64,000 nt of DNA from an uncultured Clostridia bacterium (lineage in GTDB: Bacteria; Bacillota; Clostridia; Christensenellales; Borkfalkiaceae), in assembly GCA_949290575.1 (NCBI GenBank), contig CASESJ010000001.1:124001-188000 (forward strand). The letters run 5' to 3'. Below the pieces are notes generated by a model. That model was not told the origin of the DNA and did no database searches. It saw only the letters and a program-made list of their open reading frames with translations. Shown here in pieces: positions 24,992 to 33,811 of the stretch; position 1 is the stretch's first letter; every line of letters starts with the position of its first letter. The position numbers and the translations under genes are program-made.

Positions 24992-25858
24992 TTAAGCTTT
25001 GCCTATGCAGCCGAAGATTTCCATCTTCTGCTTTACGGTATCCTTGATTGCCTGAGCTCCGGGAGCGAGCAGTTTTCTGGGGTCAAATCCCTTGCCTACG
25101 AGGTCTTTGCCCTCTTCGACGTATTTGCGCGTAGCTTCCTGGAAAGCAAGCTGGCATTCGGTGTTTACGTTTATTTTAGCAACGCCGAGGGAGATGGCTT
25201 TCTTGATCTGGTCGGTGGGTATGCCTGTGCCGCCGTGAAGTACGAGGGGCATTTCGCCTACTTTTTCTTTGACAGCTGCAAGAGTTTCAAAGGAAAGTCC
25301 GGGCCAGTTTGCGGGATATTTGCCGTGAATATTGCCTATGCCTGCCGCGAGCATTGTAACGCCGAGGTCTGCGATTTTTTTGCATTCTTCGGGGTCAGCG
25401 CATTCGCCCTTGCCGATTACGCCGTCTTCTTCGCCGCCGATTGCGCCCACTTCAGCCTCAAGGCTGAGACCGAGCTGATTGCAGACATGTACAAGTTCCG
25501 TAGTTTTAGCTACGTTTTCTTCTATGGGGAAGTGCGAACCGTCGAACATTATGGAAGAGAAACCTGCCTTAATGCACTTATAGCAGCCTTCATATGTACC
25601 GTGGTCGAGGTGGAGGGCAACGGGAACTGTAATTTTAAGTTCCTCAATCATTGCTTTAACCATAGCGGCAACCGTCTTGAAACCGGTCATGTATTTGCCT
25701 GCGCCTTCAGAAACGCCGAGAATGACAGGTGCGTTGAGCTCCTGGGCGGTCTGAAGAACACTCTTTGTCCATTCAAGATTGTTGATATTGAACTGACCTA
25801 CCGCGTATTTTCCTTTGAGTGCCTTTTCAAGCATTTCCTTTGCTGTAACTAAACCCAT
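24992..25858 (-). CDS. fba: Class II fructose-1,6-bisphosphate aldolase
   Basis: Zinc-dependent aldol cleavage in glycolysis and gluconeogenesis. 288 residues. Metal and substrate motifs: ALHLDHG, LEAEVGAIGGEED, GNIHGKY, LHGGTGI and KINVNTE. It starts at an ATG with CGGAGG upstream. It faces away from gap across 281 bases that hold one strong promoter for each gene. Confidence 0.97.
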   Translation of the reverse strand: MGLVTAKEMLEKALKGKYAVGQFNINNLEWTKSVLQTAQELNAPVILGVSEGAGKYMTGFKTVAAMVKAMIEELKITVPVALHLDHGTYEGCYKCIKAGFSSIMFDGSHFPIEENVAKTTELVHVCNQLGLSLEAEVGAIGGEEDGVIGKGECADPEECKKIADLGVTMLAAGIGNIHGKYPANWPGLSFETLAAVKEKVGEMPLVLHGGTGIPTDQIKKAISLGVAKINVNTECQLAFQEATRKYVEEGKDLVGKGFDPRKLLAPGAQAIKDTVKQKMEIFGCIGKA

Positions 25859-25912
25859 AAAAACCTCCGATATATTAAAACAAATAATTTTCGGTAAATA
25901 ACCTACATATTA

Positions 25913-25941
25913 AGTATAAATGTTTTAAAATAAAATTTCAA
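25913..25941 (-). promoter_or_regulatory. Promoter of fba
   Basis: Minus strand TTGAAA, 17-base spacer, TATACT. Confidence 0.8.
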
Positions 25942-26060
25942 GTGCATTTTAAAAATAATTGATATAAAATTACGCATATTAAAAAGAGATTGATTAAAAA
26001 TTAACAAAAAAATGAAAAAATCTGAGATATATCTTTTGCATCAAAATACAGAAATAATTG

Positions 26061-26089
26061 TTGACTTGAAATAATAGATTTGATATAAT
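26061..26089 (+). promoter_or_regulatory. Promoter of gap
   Basis: TTGACT, 17-base spacer, TATAAT with TGA before the -10; the leader is about 45 bases and ends with a CGGAGGA ribosome site. Confidence 0.88.
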
Positions 26090-26139
26090 TATATCTGTTA
26101 AAAGAAATCATTTTTTTTAATTCGGAGGATTAATAAATT

Positions 26140-27156
26140 ATGGCAAATGTTAAAGTTGCTATCAACGGTTTCGGTCGTATCGGACGCCTTGCGTTCAGAC
26201 AGATGTTTGACGCTGACGGCTATGAAATCGTAGCAATCAACGATCTCACCAGCCCCAAGATGCTGGCACACCTCTTAAAGTATGACTCTGCTCAGGGCAG
26301 ATATAAGTATGCTGACAGCGTTGTTGCAGGTGACGACAGCATCACCGTAAACGGCAAGACTATCAGAATTTATGCCGAAAAGGACGCTGCAAATCTTCCT
26401 TGGAAGGAAATCGGTGTTGACGTAGTTCTCGAGTGCACAGGTTTCTATACTTCCAAAGAAAAGGCTTCTGCACACATCACCGCAGGCGCAAAGAAGTGCG
26501 TTATTTCTGCACCCGCAGGCAACGACCTTCCCACAATCGTTTACAGCGTAAACGAAAAGAGCCTTAAGGCAAGCGATACGGTAATTTCCGCAGCAAGCTG
26601 CACGACCAACTGCCTTGCTCCCATGGCTGATACTCTTAACAAGCTCTGCAAGATAAAGAAGGGCTATATGACGACCATTCACGCATACACCGGCGACCAG
26701 ATGGTTCTTGACGGACCTCATCGTAAGGGCGACCTCAGACGTGCAAGAGCTGCAGCTGTCAACATTGTTCCCAACTCGACGGGCGCAGCAAAGGCAATCG
26801 GTCTCGTTATCCCCGAACTCAAGGGCGTTCTCGACGGATGCGCACAGCGCGTTCCCGTTCCCACCGGTTCGCTTACTCAGCTTATCGCTGTATGCGAAGG
26901 CGATGTGGACGCTACCACCGTCAACGCAGCTATGAAGGCAGCAGCTTCCGCTTCCTATGGCTACACCGAAGAAGAAATCGTTTCTTCCGATATCGTAGGC
27001 ATGATCTATGGCTCGCTCTTCGATGCAACCCAGACTAAGTGCATGCCCATGGGCGACGGCACAACTCTCGTCAAGGTTGTAGCTTGGTACGACAACGAGA
27101 ATTCTTACACATCCCAGATGGTAAGAACTATCAAGTATTTCGCCGAATTAAAGTAA
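26140..27156 (+). CDS. gap: Glyceraldehyde-3-phosphate dehydrogenase, type I
   Basis: NAD-linked oxidation of G3P in glycolysis. 338 residues, usual length. Rossmann start [16 protein letters not shown], catalytic cysteine in [12 protein letters not shown], and C-terminal [13 protein letters not shown]. It is monocistronic with a strong promoter, GGAGGA site and terminator, as expected for an abundant enzyme. Next to fba but divergent. Confidence 0.98.
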   Translation: MANVKVAINGFGRIGRLAFRQMFDADGYEIVAINDLTSPKMLAHLLKYDSAQGRYKYADSVVAGDDSITVNGKTIRIYAEKDAANLPWKEIGVDVVLECTGFYTSKEKASAHITAGAKKCVISAPAGNDLPTIVYSVNEKSLKASDTVISAASCTTNCLAPMADTLNKLCKIKKGYMTTIHAYTGDQMVLDGPHRKGDLRRARAAAVNIVPNSTGAAKAIGLVIPELKGVLDGCAQRVPVPTGSLTQLIAVCEGDVDATTVNAAMKAAASASYGYTEEEIVSSDIVGMIYGSLFDATQTKCMPMGDGTTLVKVVAWYDNENSYTSQMVRTIKYFAELK

Positions 27157-27161
27157 TATAA

Positions 27162-27191
27162 AAAAGCGCTTCACAAGAAGCGCTTTTATTT
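27162..27191 (+). terminator. Terminator after gap
   Basis: Stem AAAAGCGCTTC / GAAGCGCTTTT with loop ACAA, then TATTTAT. Confidence 0.9.
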
Positions 27192-27234
27192 ATGCGTCTT
27201 AACATAAGTCGGCGGCATTTAAACTCGGAAAATG

Positions 27235-27265
27235 AATAGCCCTCGCGTCTGACGCGAGGGCTATT
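27235..27265. repeat. 31-base perfect palindrome
   Basis: 15-base arms (27235-27249 and 27251-27265) around a single T. It stands alone between the gap terminator and the ychF terminator. Confidence 0.75.
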
Positions 27266-27282
27266 AATATCTGAAAGATAAA

Positions 27283-27313
27283 AAGCGGCGGTGACTGCAG
27301 GTCATCGCCGCTT
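27283..27313 (-). terminator. Terminator after ychF
   Basis: 13-base stem with one G-T pair (27283-27295, 27301-27313), loop TGCAG; on the minus strand it is followed by TTTTTATC. Confidence 0.85.
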
Positions 27314-27323
27314 AAATTAATTT

Positions 27324-28424
27324 TTACACATTGAAACGGAAGAGTATGACGTCGCCGTCTTTTACAACATAGTCTTTGCCTTCCGAACGCACTTTACCCT
27401 TTTCGCGCGCGCCCACAAGCCCGCCGCACTCTAAAAGGGTCTGCCAGTCCACGACCTCGGCTCTTATGAAACCTTTTTCAAAGTCTGAGTGAATGACTCC
27501 TGCAGCCTGAGGAGCTTTAGTGCCTCTTCTGATAGTCCAGGCGCGCGTCTCTTTTTCGCCCGCCGTAAGGTAGGATATGAGCCCGAGCAGGGAGTAGCTC
27601 TTTTTGATTAAAATATTAAGTCCGCTCTCTTTGAGCCCGAGTTCTTCCAGAAATACCGCGCTCTCTTCGGGCGGGAGCTGAGCGAGTTCTTCTTCGGTCT
27701 TAGCGCAGATTACCATGACTTCGCTGCCCTCTTTTGCGGCGTAATCTTTTACCTTTGCAACGAGGGGGAGGGAGTTTTCGTCCTTGCCCATGTCGAACTC
27801 TGAAATGTTTGCCGCATAGATAACGGGTTTTGCCGTCAGAAGGAAGAGGTTGTCCATAAATGGCTGTTCGCTCTCCGTGCAGACAAAAAGTCTTGCGGGC
27901 TTTTCCTCAGCAAGGAACTTATCCAGCTTTTCAAGGAAAGCAAATTCTGCCGCAGCCTCTTTGTTAGAGCCGCCGCGCGCGCTGTTGCGTATTCTGTCCA
28001 TGCGCTTTGCGACCGTCTCTATATCGGCAAGTATGAGCTCGAGCGTTATTGTGGTTATGTCGTCTACGGGGTCAATCCTGTCGCTTACGTGCGTTATGTT
28101 TGCGTCTTCGAAGCAGCGGACAACGTGAACTATGGCGTCGCATTCGCGAATGTGCGAAAGGAACTTGTTGCCCAGCCCCTCGCCGCGCGACGCGCCTTTG
28201 ACAAGTCCGGCTATGTCAACGAATTCGACTATGGCGGGTGTAACTTTTTTGCTGTCATACAGAGCGGCAAGCTTGTCCAGCCTTTCGTCGGGAACGGCTA
28301 CCACGCCTACGTTGGGTTCTATCGTGCAGAAGGGGTAGTTCGCGGCTTCTGCGCCTGCATGAGTTATTGCATTGAACAATGTCGATTTGCCTACGTTGGG
28401 AAGACCGACAACACCTAATTTCAT
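27324..28424 (-). CDS. ychF: Redox-regulated ATPase YchF
   Basis: Obg-related P-loop protein that binds ATP and associates with ribosomes. 366 residues. G1 [15 protein letters not shown]3 [17 protein letters not shown], an N-x-x-E in place of NKxD (NISE), and a TGS domain at the C-terminus. Ribosome site GGAG upstream of the ATG. Confidence 0.97.
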   Translation of the reverse strand: MKLGVVGLPNVGKSTLFNAITHAGAEAANYPFCTIEPNVGVVAVPDERLDKLAALYDSKKVTPAIVEFVDIAGLVKGASRGEGLGNKFLSHIRECDAIVHVVRCFEDANITHVSDRIDPVDDITTITLELILADIETVAKRMDRIRNSARGGSNKEAAAEFAFLEKLDKFLAEEKPARLFVCTESEQPFMDNLFLLTAKPVIYAANISEFDMGKDENSLPLVAKVKDYAAKEGSEVMVICAKTEEELAQLPPEESAVFLEELGLKESGLNILIKKSYSLLGLISYLTAGEKETRAWTIRRGTKAPQAAGVIHSDFEKGFIRAEVVDWQTLLECGGLVGAREKGKVRSEGKDYVVKDGDVILFRFNV

Positions 28425-28454
28425 AAAAAATCTCCAAAAATTATTGCGTATATA

Positions 28455-28483
28455 ATTATATTACAAATTTGCCGTTTTAGCAA
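28455..28483 (-). promoter_or_regulatory. Promoter of ychF
   Basis: Minus strand TTGCTA, 17-base spacer, TATAAT. Confidence 0.65.
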
Positions 28484-28546
28484 ACTTTAATTTGCCAAAA
28501 TAATTAAATTATGATAAACTTTGAATATAAAAAGAGGAATTTCAAT

Positions 28547-30229
28547 ATGGATTACAAAAAGTATATAGCGCAGAAAATCAAGGTTGACGAAGTGAGCGAA
28601 GAGGACATTGCTTCGGCGATAACTCTTCCGCCCGATTTCAGAATGGGCGACTACGCTCTGCCTTGTTTCAGGTTTGCAAAGGTATTGAGGAAGAGCCCCG
28701 TTCAGATAGCCGACGACCTTGCAAAAGGCATATCTACCGACGATGTGATAAGTGAAATTACACCCGTCAACGGCTATCTCAATTTCAGAATAAACAAGCT
28801 TGGTCTGGCGAAAGAGACACTCGATAAAATTTCGGCTGAAGGCGAAAAATACGGCTCTTCGGACGTCGGCGGCGGCAGAGTTGTCTGTATCGATTATTCT
28901 TCCGTCAATATTGCCAAGCCCTTCCATATCGGACACCTCTCTACAACGGTGCTCGGCAGCGCGCTGTATAAAATATACAATTTTCTCGGTTATAAAGCCG
29001 TCGGAATAAACCATCTCGGCGACTACGGCACGCAGTTCGGCAAGCTGATAAGCGCGTACAAGCATTGGGGCGACAAAAAGACGGTTGAAGAGGGCGGAAT
29101 TCACGCCGTAAACGACCTGTATGTGCGCTTCAACGAGTGTGCGGACGAGGAGATGGAAAGGGAGGCGCGCGAATATTTCCGCCTTATCGAGAGTGGCGAC
29201 AAGGAGGCAAACGACCTCTTCGAGTGGTTCAAATCGCTCACGCTCGCATATGTCGATAAGATATACAAGCGTCTCGACGTCAGGTTCGACAGCTATGCCG
29301 GCGAGCGTTTCTATACGGATAAAATGCAGCCCGTAATAGACGAGCTTAACGAAAAGGGGCTGCTCAAGGAGAGCAACGGGGCTAAAATAGTCGACCTTGA
29401 AGAGTTCGGCATGCCGCCCTGCCTCATACTTCGCTCGGACGGTGCGTCGCTTTACGCAACTCGAGACATTGCAGCCGCCGTCTACCGCAAAAAGACATAT
29501 GATTTTTATAAATGCCTGTACGTAGTGGCATATCAGCAAAATCTGCACTTCAAGCAGTTCTTCAAGGTGCTCGAACTGATGGGTAAAGATTGGGCTAAGG
29601 ACCTCGTACACGTAGCGTACGGCATGGTCTCGCTCGAAGACGGTGCTATGTCCACCCGAAAGGGCAAGGTAGTATGGCTGGAAGACGTCATTTCAAAATG
29701 CGTGGAAAAAGCTTATGCCATTGTCTGCGAAAAGAACCCCGACCTTGAAAATAAGGAAGAAATTGCCGAAAAAGTCGGCATAGGCGCGGTTATCTTCGGC
29801 GCGCTCTACAACAACAAAATCAAGGATATAACCTTCTCCTACGATAAGGTGCTTTCGTTCGAGGGCGAAACGAGCGTCTATGTGCAATACACCTGCGCCC
29901 GTGCAAATTCCGTGCTCGAAAAGGCAGGCGCAAAGACTTTCGAACTGCCTGATAATTTCGTCGTCAGCGACGAGGAGTTTGAGGTAGTAAGAACGCTCTC
30001 GTCCTTCCCCGAAACAGTCAGGGAAGCTGCGGAAAAATATGAGCCTTGCTATATCGCCCGTTATGCGGTAGAGCTTGCACAGAAGTTCAACAAGTTCTAT
30101 TTCGACTGCAAAATTCTCACAGCGGAGGGAAATGCAAAGCAGTTCAGACTTGCACTCACATGCGCAACTCTTCGCACCCTTAAAAACGCTCTTTCGCTGC
30201 TCGGCATAGGCGTGCCCGAAAAGATGTGA
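28547..30229 (+). CDS. argS: Arginyl-tRNA synthetase
   Basis: Class I synthetase. 560 residues from the ATG at 28547, chosen because AGAGGA lies 10 bases upstream; a start at 28511 would add 12 residues from the leader. N-terminal Add-1 domain, HIGH motif in PFHIGHLS, KMSKS-like STRKG, and the DALR anticodon-binding domain at the C-terminus. The next gene begins one base after the stop. Confidence 0.97.
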   Translation: MDYKKYIAQKIKVDEVSEEDIASAITLPPDFRMGDYALPCFRFAKVLRKSPVQIADDLAKGISTDDVISEITPVNGYLNFRINKLGLAKETLDKISAEGEKYGSSDVGGGRVVCIDYSSVNIAKPFHIGHLSTTVLGSALYKIYNFLGYKAVGINHLGDYGTQFGKLISAYKHWGDKKTVEEGGIHAVNDLYVRFNECADEEMEREAREYFRLIESGDKEANDLFEWFKSLTLAYVDKIYKRLDVRFDSYAGERFYTDKMQPVIDELNEKGLLKESNGAKIVDLEEFGMPPCLILRSDGASLYATRDIAAAVYRKKTYDFYKCLYVVAYQQNLHFKQFFKVLELMGKDWAKDLVHVAYGMVSLEDGAMSTRKGKVVWLEDVISKCVEKAYAIVCEKNPDLENKEEIAEKVGIGAVIFGALYNNKIKDITFSYDKVLSFEGETSVYVQYTCARANSVLEKAGAKTFELPDNFVVSDEEFEVVRTLSSFPETVREAAEKYEPCYIARYAVELAQKFNKFYFDCKILTAEGNAKQFRLALTCATLRTLKNALSLLGIGVPEKM

Positions 30230-30230
30230 T

Positions 30231-30881
30231 ATGTATAAAGCAATATTTTTCGACCTCGACGGCACTCTGCTGGATACTTCTCCCGACATTTGCAAAACCG
30301 TAAACGAGGCACTCTCTGCGTTCGGCTGTCCGCCGATAACGCTACGGCAGACGATAAAATTTATAGGCAACGGCGCAAGAAAGCTGATAGAGCGCGCCGT
30401 ACCCGAGCAGTTTTCTTATAAGACCGACGAGATTTTCGCGCTCTATCTCAGACTTTTTGCCGCCTGCGACAACAGTCTGACAGAGCTGTACCGTGGGGAA
30501 AGGGAATTTCTTCAAAAACTTTCGCGCAGCGATATAAGAACGGCTGTAATAACCAACAAGCCCGACGATGCCACAAAGAACGTGTGCGCAAAATTGTTGT
30601 CGGATTACAGGTTTGATTATATCGGCGGACAGACGCCCGGAGCTCCGCTAAAGCCCGACCCCGCTAAGACGCTTGAACTTATTGAAAAGTGGGGGCTGAA
30701 GGCGGAAGATTGCGTGTTCGTTGGCGACGGAGAGACTGATGTTATGACCGCCGTCAATGCGGGAACGCATTGCATAAGCGTGCTCTGGGGATATCGCCCC
30801 GAAAGCGAACTCAGGGCTGCGGGCGGTAAAATTTTTGTGCATGACTTCCGTGAATTGAGCGACGAGATTTTTAAAGGTTAA
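30231..30881 (+). CDS. HAD-superfamily phosphoglycolate phosphatase-like hydrolase
   Basis: 216 residues. HAD motif I FFDLDGTLLDTS, motif II VITNKPDD, motif III KPDP and motif IV VGDGETDVMTA, with an alpha-helical type 1 cap. Similar to Gph/PpaX; the exact substrate is uncertain. Probably co-transcribed with argS. Confidence 0.88.
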   Translation: MYKAIFFDLDGTLLDTSPDICKTVNEALSAFGCPPITLRQTIKFIGNGARKLIERAVPEQFSYKTDEIFALYLRLFAACDNSLTELYRGEREFLQKLSRSDIRTAVITNKPDDATKNVCAKLLSDYRFDYIGGQTPGAPLKPDPAKTLELIEKWGLKAEDCVFVGDGETDVMTAVNAGTHCISVLWGYRPESELRAAGGKIFVHDFRELSDEIFKG

Positions 30882-30924
30882 AAAAATTTTTATCATATTT
30901 TCACAAAAAGTTTATCAAATACTA

Positions 30925-30953
30925 TTGATATTTAATCTTAAATATGATAGAAT
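30925..30953 (+). promoter_or_regulatory. Promoter of rubrerythrin gene
   Basis: TTGATA, 17-base spacer, TAGAAT with TGA before the -10. Confidence 0.85.
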
Positions 30954-30994
30954 AAAGGTACAATAAATCAAAACATTAAGGAGTGTTCAAATTT

Positions 30995-31522
30995 ATGAAA
31001 AGATGTGCAGTTTGCGGCGAAATAGTAGCCGATGATGTAGAAGTTTGCCCCGTATGCAAGGCAACGAAATTCGTACCCGTTGAGGAAAAGACGAAGTTTG
31101 CGTGCGAGCATGTGGTAGGCGACGGCGTATGCGACGACAAGGAGATTATGGACGGACTTCACGCTCACTTCCAGGGCGAATGCACCGAAGTCGGCATGTA
31201 TCTTGCAATGAGCAGGGTAGCAGAGCGCGAAGGATATCCCGAAGTAGCTGAAGCTTTCAAGCGTTACGCGCTTGAAGAAGCTGAACACGCAGCAAAATTT
31301 GCAGAACTTCTGGGCGAGGTAGTAACGCCTTCGACCAAGAAGAACCTCGAACTCCGCGCAGCAGCGGAAGCAGGCGCGTGCGAAGGTAAACTCGCAATCG
31401 CTAAGAGGGCAAAGCAGCTCAACCTTGACGCCGTTCATGATACCGTTCACGAAATGGCAAAGGACGAAGCTCGTCACGGCGCAGGTTTCGCAGGTCTTCT
31501 CAAGAGATATTTCGGCAAATAA
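30995..31522 (+). CDS. Rubrerythrin with N-terminal rubredoxin-like domain (reverse rubrerythrin)
   Basis: Peroxide-reducing di-iron protein of anaerobes. 175 residues. CAVCG and CPVC at the N-terminus form the Fe(Cys)4 site; the di-iron bundle has [27 protein letters not shown] and [10 protein letters not shown]. The rubredoxin-first order marks the reverse type of Clostridium. The ATG at 30995 follows AAGGAG; a GTG at 30983 lies inside that site and is rejected. Confidence 0.95.
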   Translation: MKRCAVCGEIVADDVEVCPVCKATKFVPVEEKTKFACEHVVGDGVCDDKEIMDGLHAHFQGECTEVGMYLAMSRVAEREGYPEVAEAFKRYALEEAEHAAKFAELLGEVVTPSTKKNLELRAAAEAGACEGKLAIAKRAKQLNLDAVHDTVHEMAKDEARHGAGFAGLLKRYFGK

Positions 31523-31540
31523 TTCATAAACTTTGCAATA

Positions 31541-31571
31541 AAGCGCAGTTGCACAAGCAACTGCGCTTTTT
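31541..31571 (+). terminator. Terminator after rubrerythrin
   Basis: 12-bp stem AAGCGCAGTTGC / GCAACTGCGCTT with loop ACAA and a T-run. Confidence 0.92.
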
Positions 31572-31589
31572 CATATAATGAATTATAAG

Positions 31590-31617
31590 TTGAGGGGGAA
31601 AACCTTTAATTTATAAT
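31590..31617 (+). promoter_or_regulatory. Promoter of the Cys-rich protein gene
   Basis: TTGAGG, 16-base spacer, TATAAT. Confidence 0.75.
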
Positions 31618-31639
31618 ACATTACCAAGGATGAATGCAT

Positions 31640-31939
31640 ATGTGTTGTAATTCATTTAATTGTTGCGGCTGTTCGCGCAGTTCGTCCTGCTGCGGCTGCA
31701 AAAAGCAGACCTGTTGCGGGAATTACTGCTGCGGCTGCCAGAAAAAGTGCAGCTGCTGCGTTTCAGGCTTACTCAACATCCTGTGCGGAAGGTCGTGCTG
31801 CGGCTGCGGATATGATGCGTATTATGCCTCCCAGTATAAGCTGGGCTGCGGCTGTTCGCAATGTAATTGCGGCTGTTCGGGTTTCGGCTCATGCAGCGGG
31901 TGCAGCTCGTATACGGACAGTTCGTATACAGTTTCATAA
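31640..31939 (+). CDS. Cysteine-rich small protein, unknown
   Basis: 99 residues with 27 cysteines. CCGC occurs four times (FNCCGC, SCCGC, YCCGC, SCCGC), plus CGCSQCNCGC near the end; the tail is Ser/Tyr-rich. No signal peptide. ATG 31640 is preferred because AAGGA ends 9 bases upstream; an in-frame ATG at 31634 is too close. The gene has its own promoter and a strong terminator, so it is very likely expressed. It resembles no family I know; metal storage (metallothionein-like), a Cys-linked structural protein, or a modified peptide precursor are all possible. Confidence 0.75.
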   Translation: MCCNSFNCCGCSRSSSCCGCKKQTCCGNYCCGCQKKCSCCVSGLLNILCGRSCCGCGYDAYYASQYKLGCGCSQCNCGCSGFGSCSGCSSYTDSSYTVS

Positions 31940-31950
31940 ACAAGTTATAC

Positions 31951-31981
31951 GGGCGCGACCTTCTGGTCGCGCCTTTTTTTT
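31951..31981 (+). terminator. Terminator after the Cys-rich gene
   Basis: 9-bp stem GGCGCGACC / GGTCGCGCC with loop TTCT followed by eight T. Confidence 0.95.
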
Positions 31982-32016
31982 GCATACCGCGCTTCAAGTT
32001 GCAGAAAATATGTATT

Positions 32017-32790
32017 ATGAGGCAGATTGTTGCTTACTACAGACAGTTTTCGGACAAGAGGTATTCGACCATTGCAGGAACTTTGGTCTACTTTCTTTTA
32101 ATGAGTATTGCGCCGTTTATGCTCTGGCTGACGCTTATTTTAGGGAATTTCGATATGGAGGAGATAATTTCTCATCCGTTCTTCGAGGCGGTACGACCGC
32201 TTCTTGAATACTTAAGGCAATCTGCGCAGAGTGCGGCGGGCGGAGCGGGCGCGATCCTGCTTTTTTCGTCGCTCTATTCGTCCACGAACTTCTTTTATCA
32301 CCTCAGAAGAAGCGGCGAAATCATTTATGAAAGCGACAGAACCAAAGGGGGGATAAAACTCAGATTGTCGTCTGCCGTGATTGTGGTGGCTCTGATTTTA
32401 TGCGTTGCCGTTGTGGCGGCAATTTTTATTGTCACCAATTACGTCTTTTACAGGCTCTTTCCCGATTGGCTCAGTCAGCTGTTCAGATTTGCTCTGTTGA
32501 GCGTGACAGCGTTCTTTTCTGCAACGCTTTTAAATATATTTGCCTGCCCGTACAAACTTTCGATCACAAGTGCTGCGGGCGGCAGCTTGCTTACGGTTAT
32601 GCTCTGGATGTTGTTTGCGCAGGGTTTCAGCATCTATCTTCAATATGCCGACCCTTCACAGCTTTACGGCGCGGTCGCGGCTATAATTATCTTTTTGCTT
32701 TGGTGCTATCTTATGACGAACAGTCTGGTGATAGGCATGATATATAACGGATTAAACCTCAACGAACGCAGACATAAAACGCATTTTTAA
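32017..32790 (+). CDS. YihY/BrkB-family membrane protein
   Basis: 257 residues from ATG 32017, with about six membrane helices. The C-terminal stretch YGAVAAIIIFLLWCYLMTNS is typical of the family. It was once called ribonuclease BN in error; its real function is not established. A longer reading from 31867 would pass through the terminator of the Cys-rich gene and is rejected. No clear ribosome site. Confidence 0.85.
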   Translation: MRQIVAYYRQFSDKRYSTIAGTLVYFLLMSIAPFMLWLTLILGNFDMEEIISHPFFEAVRPLLEYLRQSAQSAAGGAGAILLFSSLYSSTNFFYHLRRSGEIIYESDRTKGGIKLRLSSAVIVVALILCVAVVAAIFIVTNYVFYRLFPDWLSQLFRFALLSVTAFFSATLLNIFACPYKLSITSAAGGSLLTVMLWMLFAQGFSIYLQYADPSQLYGAVAAIIIFLLWCYLMTNSLVIGMIYNGLNLNERRHKTHF

Positions 32791-32804
32791 CATAAAGTAA
32801 AATA

Positions 32805-32830
32805 AGAGCCTGACGTAAAAGTCAGGCTCT
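32805..32830. terminator. Bidirectional terminator between brkB-like and degV genes
   Basis: 10-bp stem AGAGCCTGAC / GTCAGGCTCT, loop GTAAAA. The flanks are better suited to termination on the minus strand. Confidence 0.75.
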
Positions 32831-32838
32831 GAAAGTTA

Positions 32839-33714
32839 TCAGTATTTGATTACGGTGGCTATTGCGAGAGCTCCGGGACCGATATGAACGGCAACGCTCA
32901 GAGAAAGGGGGTCGTTGAAAGTGAATTCAACTTTCGGGAAAGCTGCTTTTACCTGCTCGGCAAATTCGTCGGCTTCCTTCTGGCAGTTGGTATGCGCAAC
33001 GCAAACCGTCATTTTGCCCGCCTTGTAGGCTTCGGCAAATTTGTTTTCCAAATCATTTCTGACTGCGTTAATCATGGCGTCCTTTGCGTCGCTGATTTTA
33101 CGCACCTGCGCATATTTATCGAGCGTCTGACCGTGTATCTGCAAAATGGGCTTGATTTTCAGCATTGTGCCTATCGCAGCTGCGGCGGGCGTCAGTCTGC
33201 CGCTCTTTTTGAGATATTTCAGCGTGCTGAGTGCGATATAAATGGAGGAAGTGTGCGCCGTGGCGGTCAGCCAGTCGTAAATTTCTTTCGCGCTCTTGCC
33301 TTCCTTAATCATTTTCAATGCGTCAACAACGCCCTGCTTCTGCGTTATGGATACGCGGTGGTTGTCGAGAGCGTACACCTTTCCGATAAATTCGGGTTGA
33401 GTTTCAGCCATATGTTTTATGGTGAGGGCGGTCTCCGAAAGTCCGCTCGAAAGGGGCATATAGAGTATTTCATCGTACTCTTTCAAAATTCTGCGCCATC
33501 TTTCGGCTACGTCGTAGGGGTTGGGCTGTGAGGTAGAAACAGCCGTTTTTTCGTCCTGCAAAAACTCATAAAACTGCGCCTTTGTCAGATTTTCCTCTTC
33601 AAAATATTTATCATCGTTAATAATAACGGGAGTGGGCTGTATTTCTATGCCCAATGCTTCGGCTTCTTCGACGGAATAGCCGCAGTTGCTGTCTGTTACT
33701 ATTTTTACGCTCAT
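32839..33714 (-). CDS. DegV family fatty-acid-binding protein (copy 1)
   Basis: 291 residues. DegV proteins bind a fatty acid, and FakB members hand it to FakA kinase. Seen: VTDSNCGYS at the N-terminus, STSQPNPYD and MPLSSGLSET in the ligand pocket, and GPGALAIA near the C-terminus. A close paralogue lies next upstream on the same strand. It has its own promoter. No fakA is in the window. Confidence 0.92.
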   Translation of the reverse strand: MSVKIVTDSNCGYSVEEAEALGIEIQPTPVIINDDKYFEEENLTKAQFYEFLQDEKTAVSTSQPNPYDVAERWRRILKEYDEILYMPLSSGLSETALTIKHMAETQPEFIGKVYALDNHRVSITQKQGVVDALKMIKEGKSAKEIYDWLTATAHTSSIYIALSTLKYLKKSGRLTPAAAAIGTMLKIKPILQIHGQTLDKYAQVRKISDAKDAMINAVRNDLENKFAEAYKAGKMTVCVAHTNCQKEADEFAEQVKAAFPKVEFTFNDPLSLSVAVHIGPGALAIATVIKY

Positions 33715-33746
33715 ATTTTTCCTCTTAAGTATTTCAGGTTATAAAT

Positions 33747-33775
33747 ATTATATAATAAATCGGAGTGAGTGTCAA
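33747..33775 (-). promoter_or_regulatory. Promoter of degV copy 1
   Basis: Minus strand TTGACA, 17-base spacer, TATAAT, a near-consensus promoter. Confidence 0.88.
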
Positions 33776-33811
33776 TATTACAAATTCCGCACGTCGGGCA
33801 CGGTTTTTAAA

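Noticed and set aside
31541..31981. CRISPR-like repeats suggested by several hairpins around the Cys-rich gene
   Set aside because: The hairpins differ in sequence and are ordinary terminators; no regular spacing. No CRISPR array was seen elsewhere in the window.
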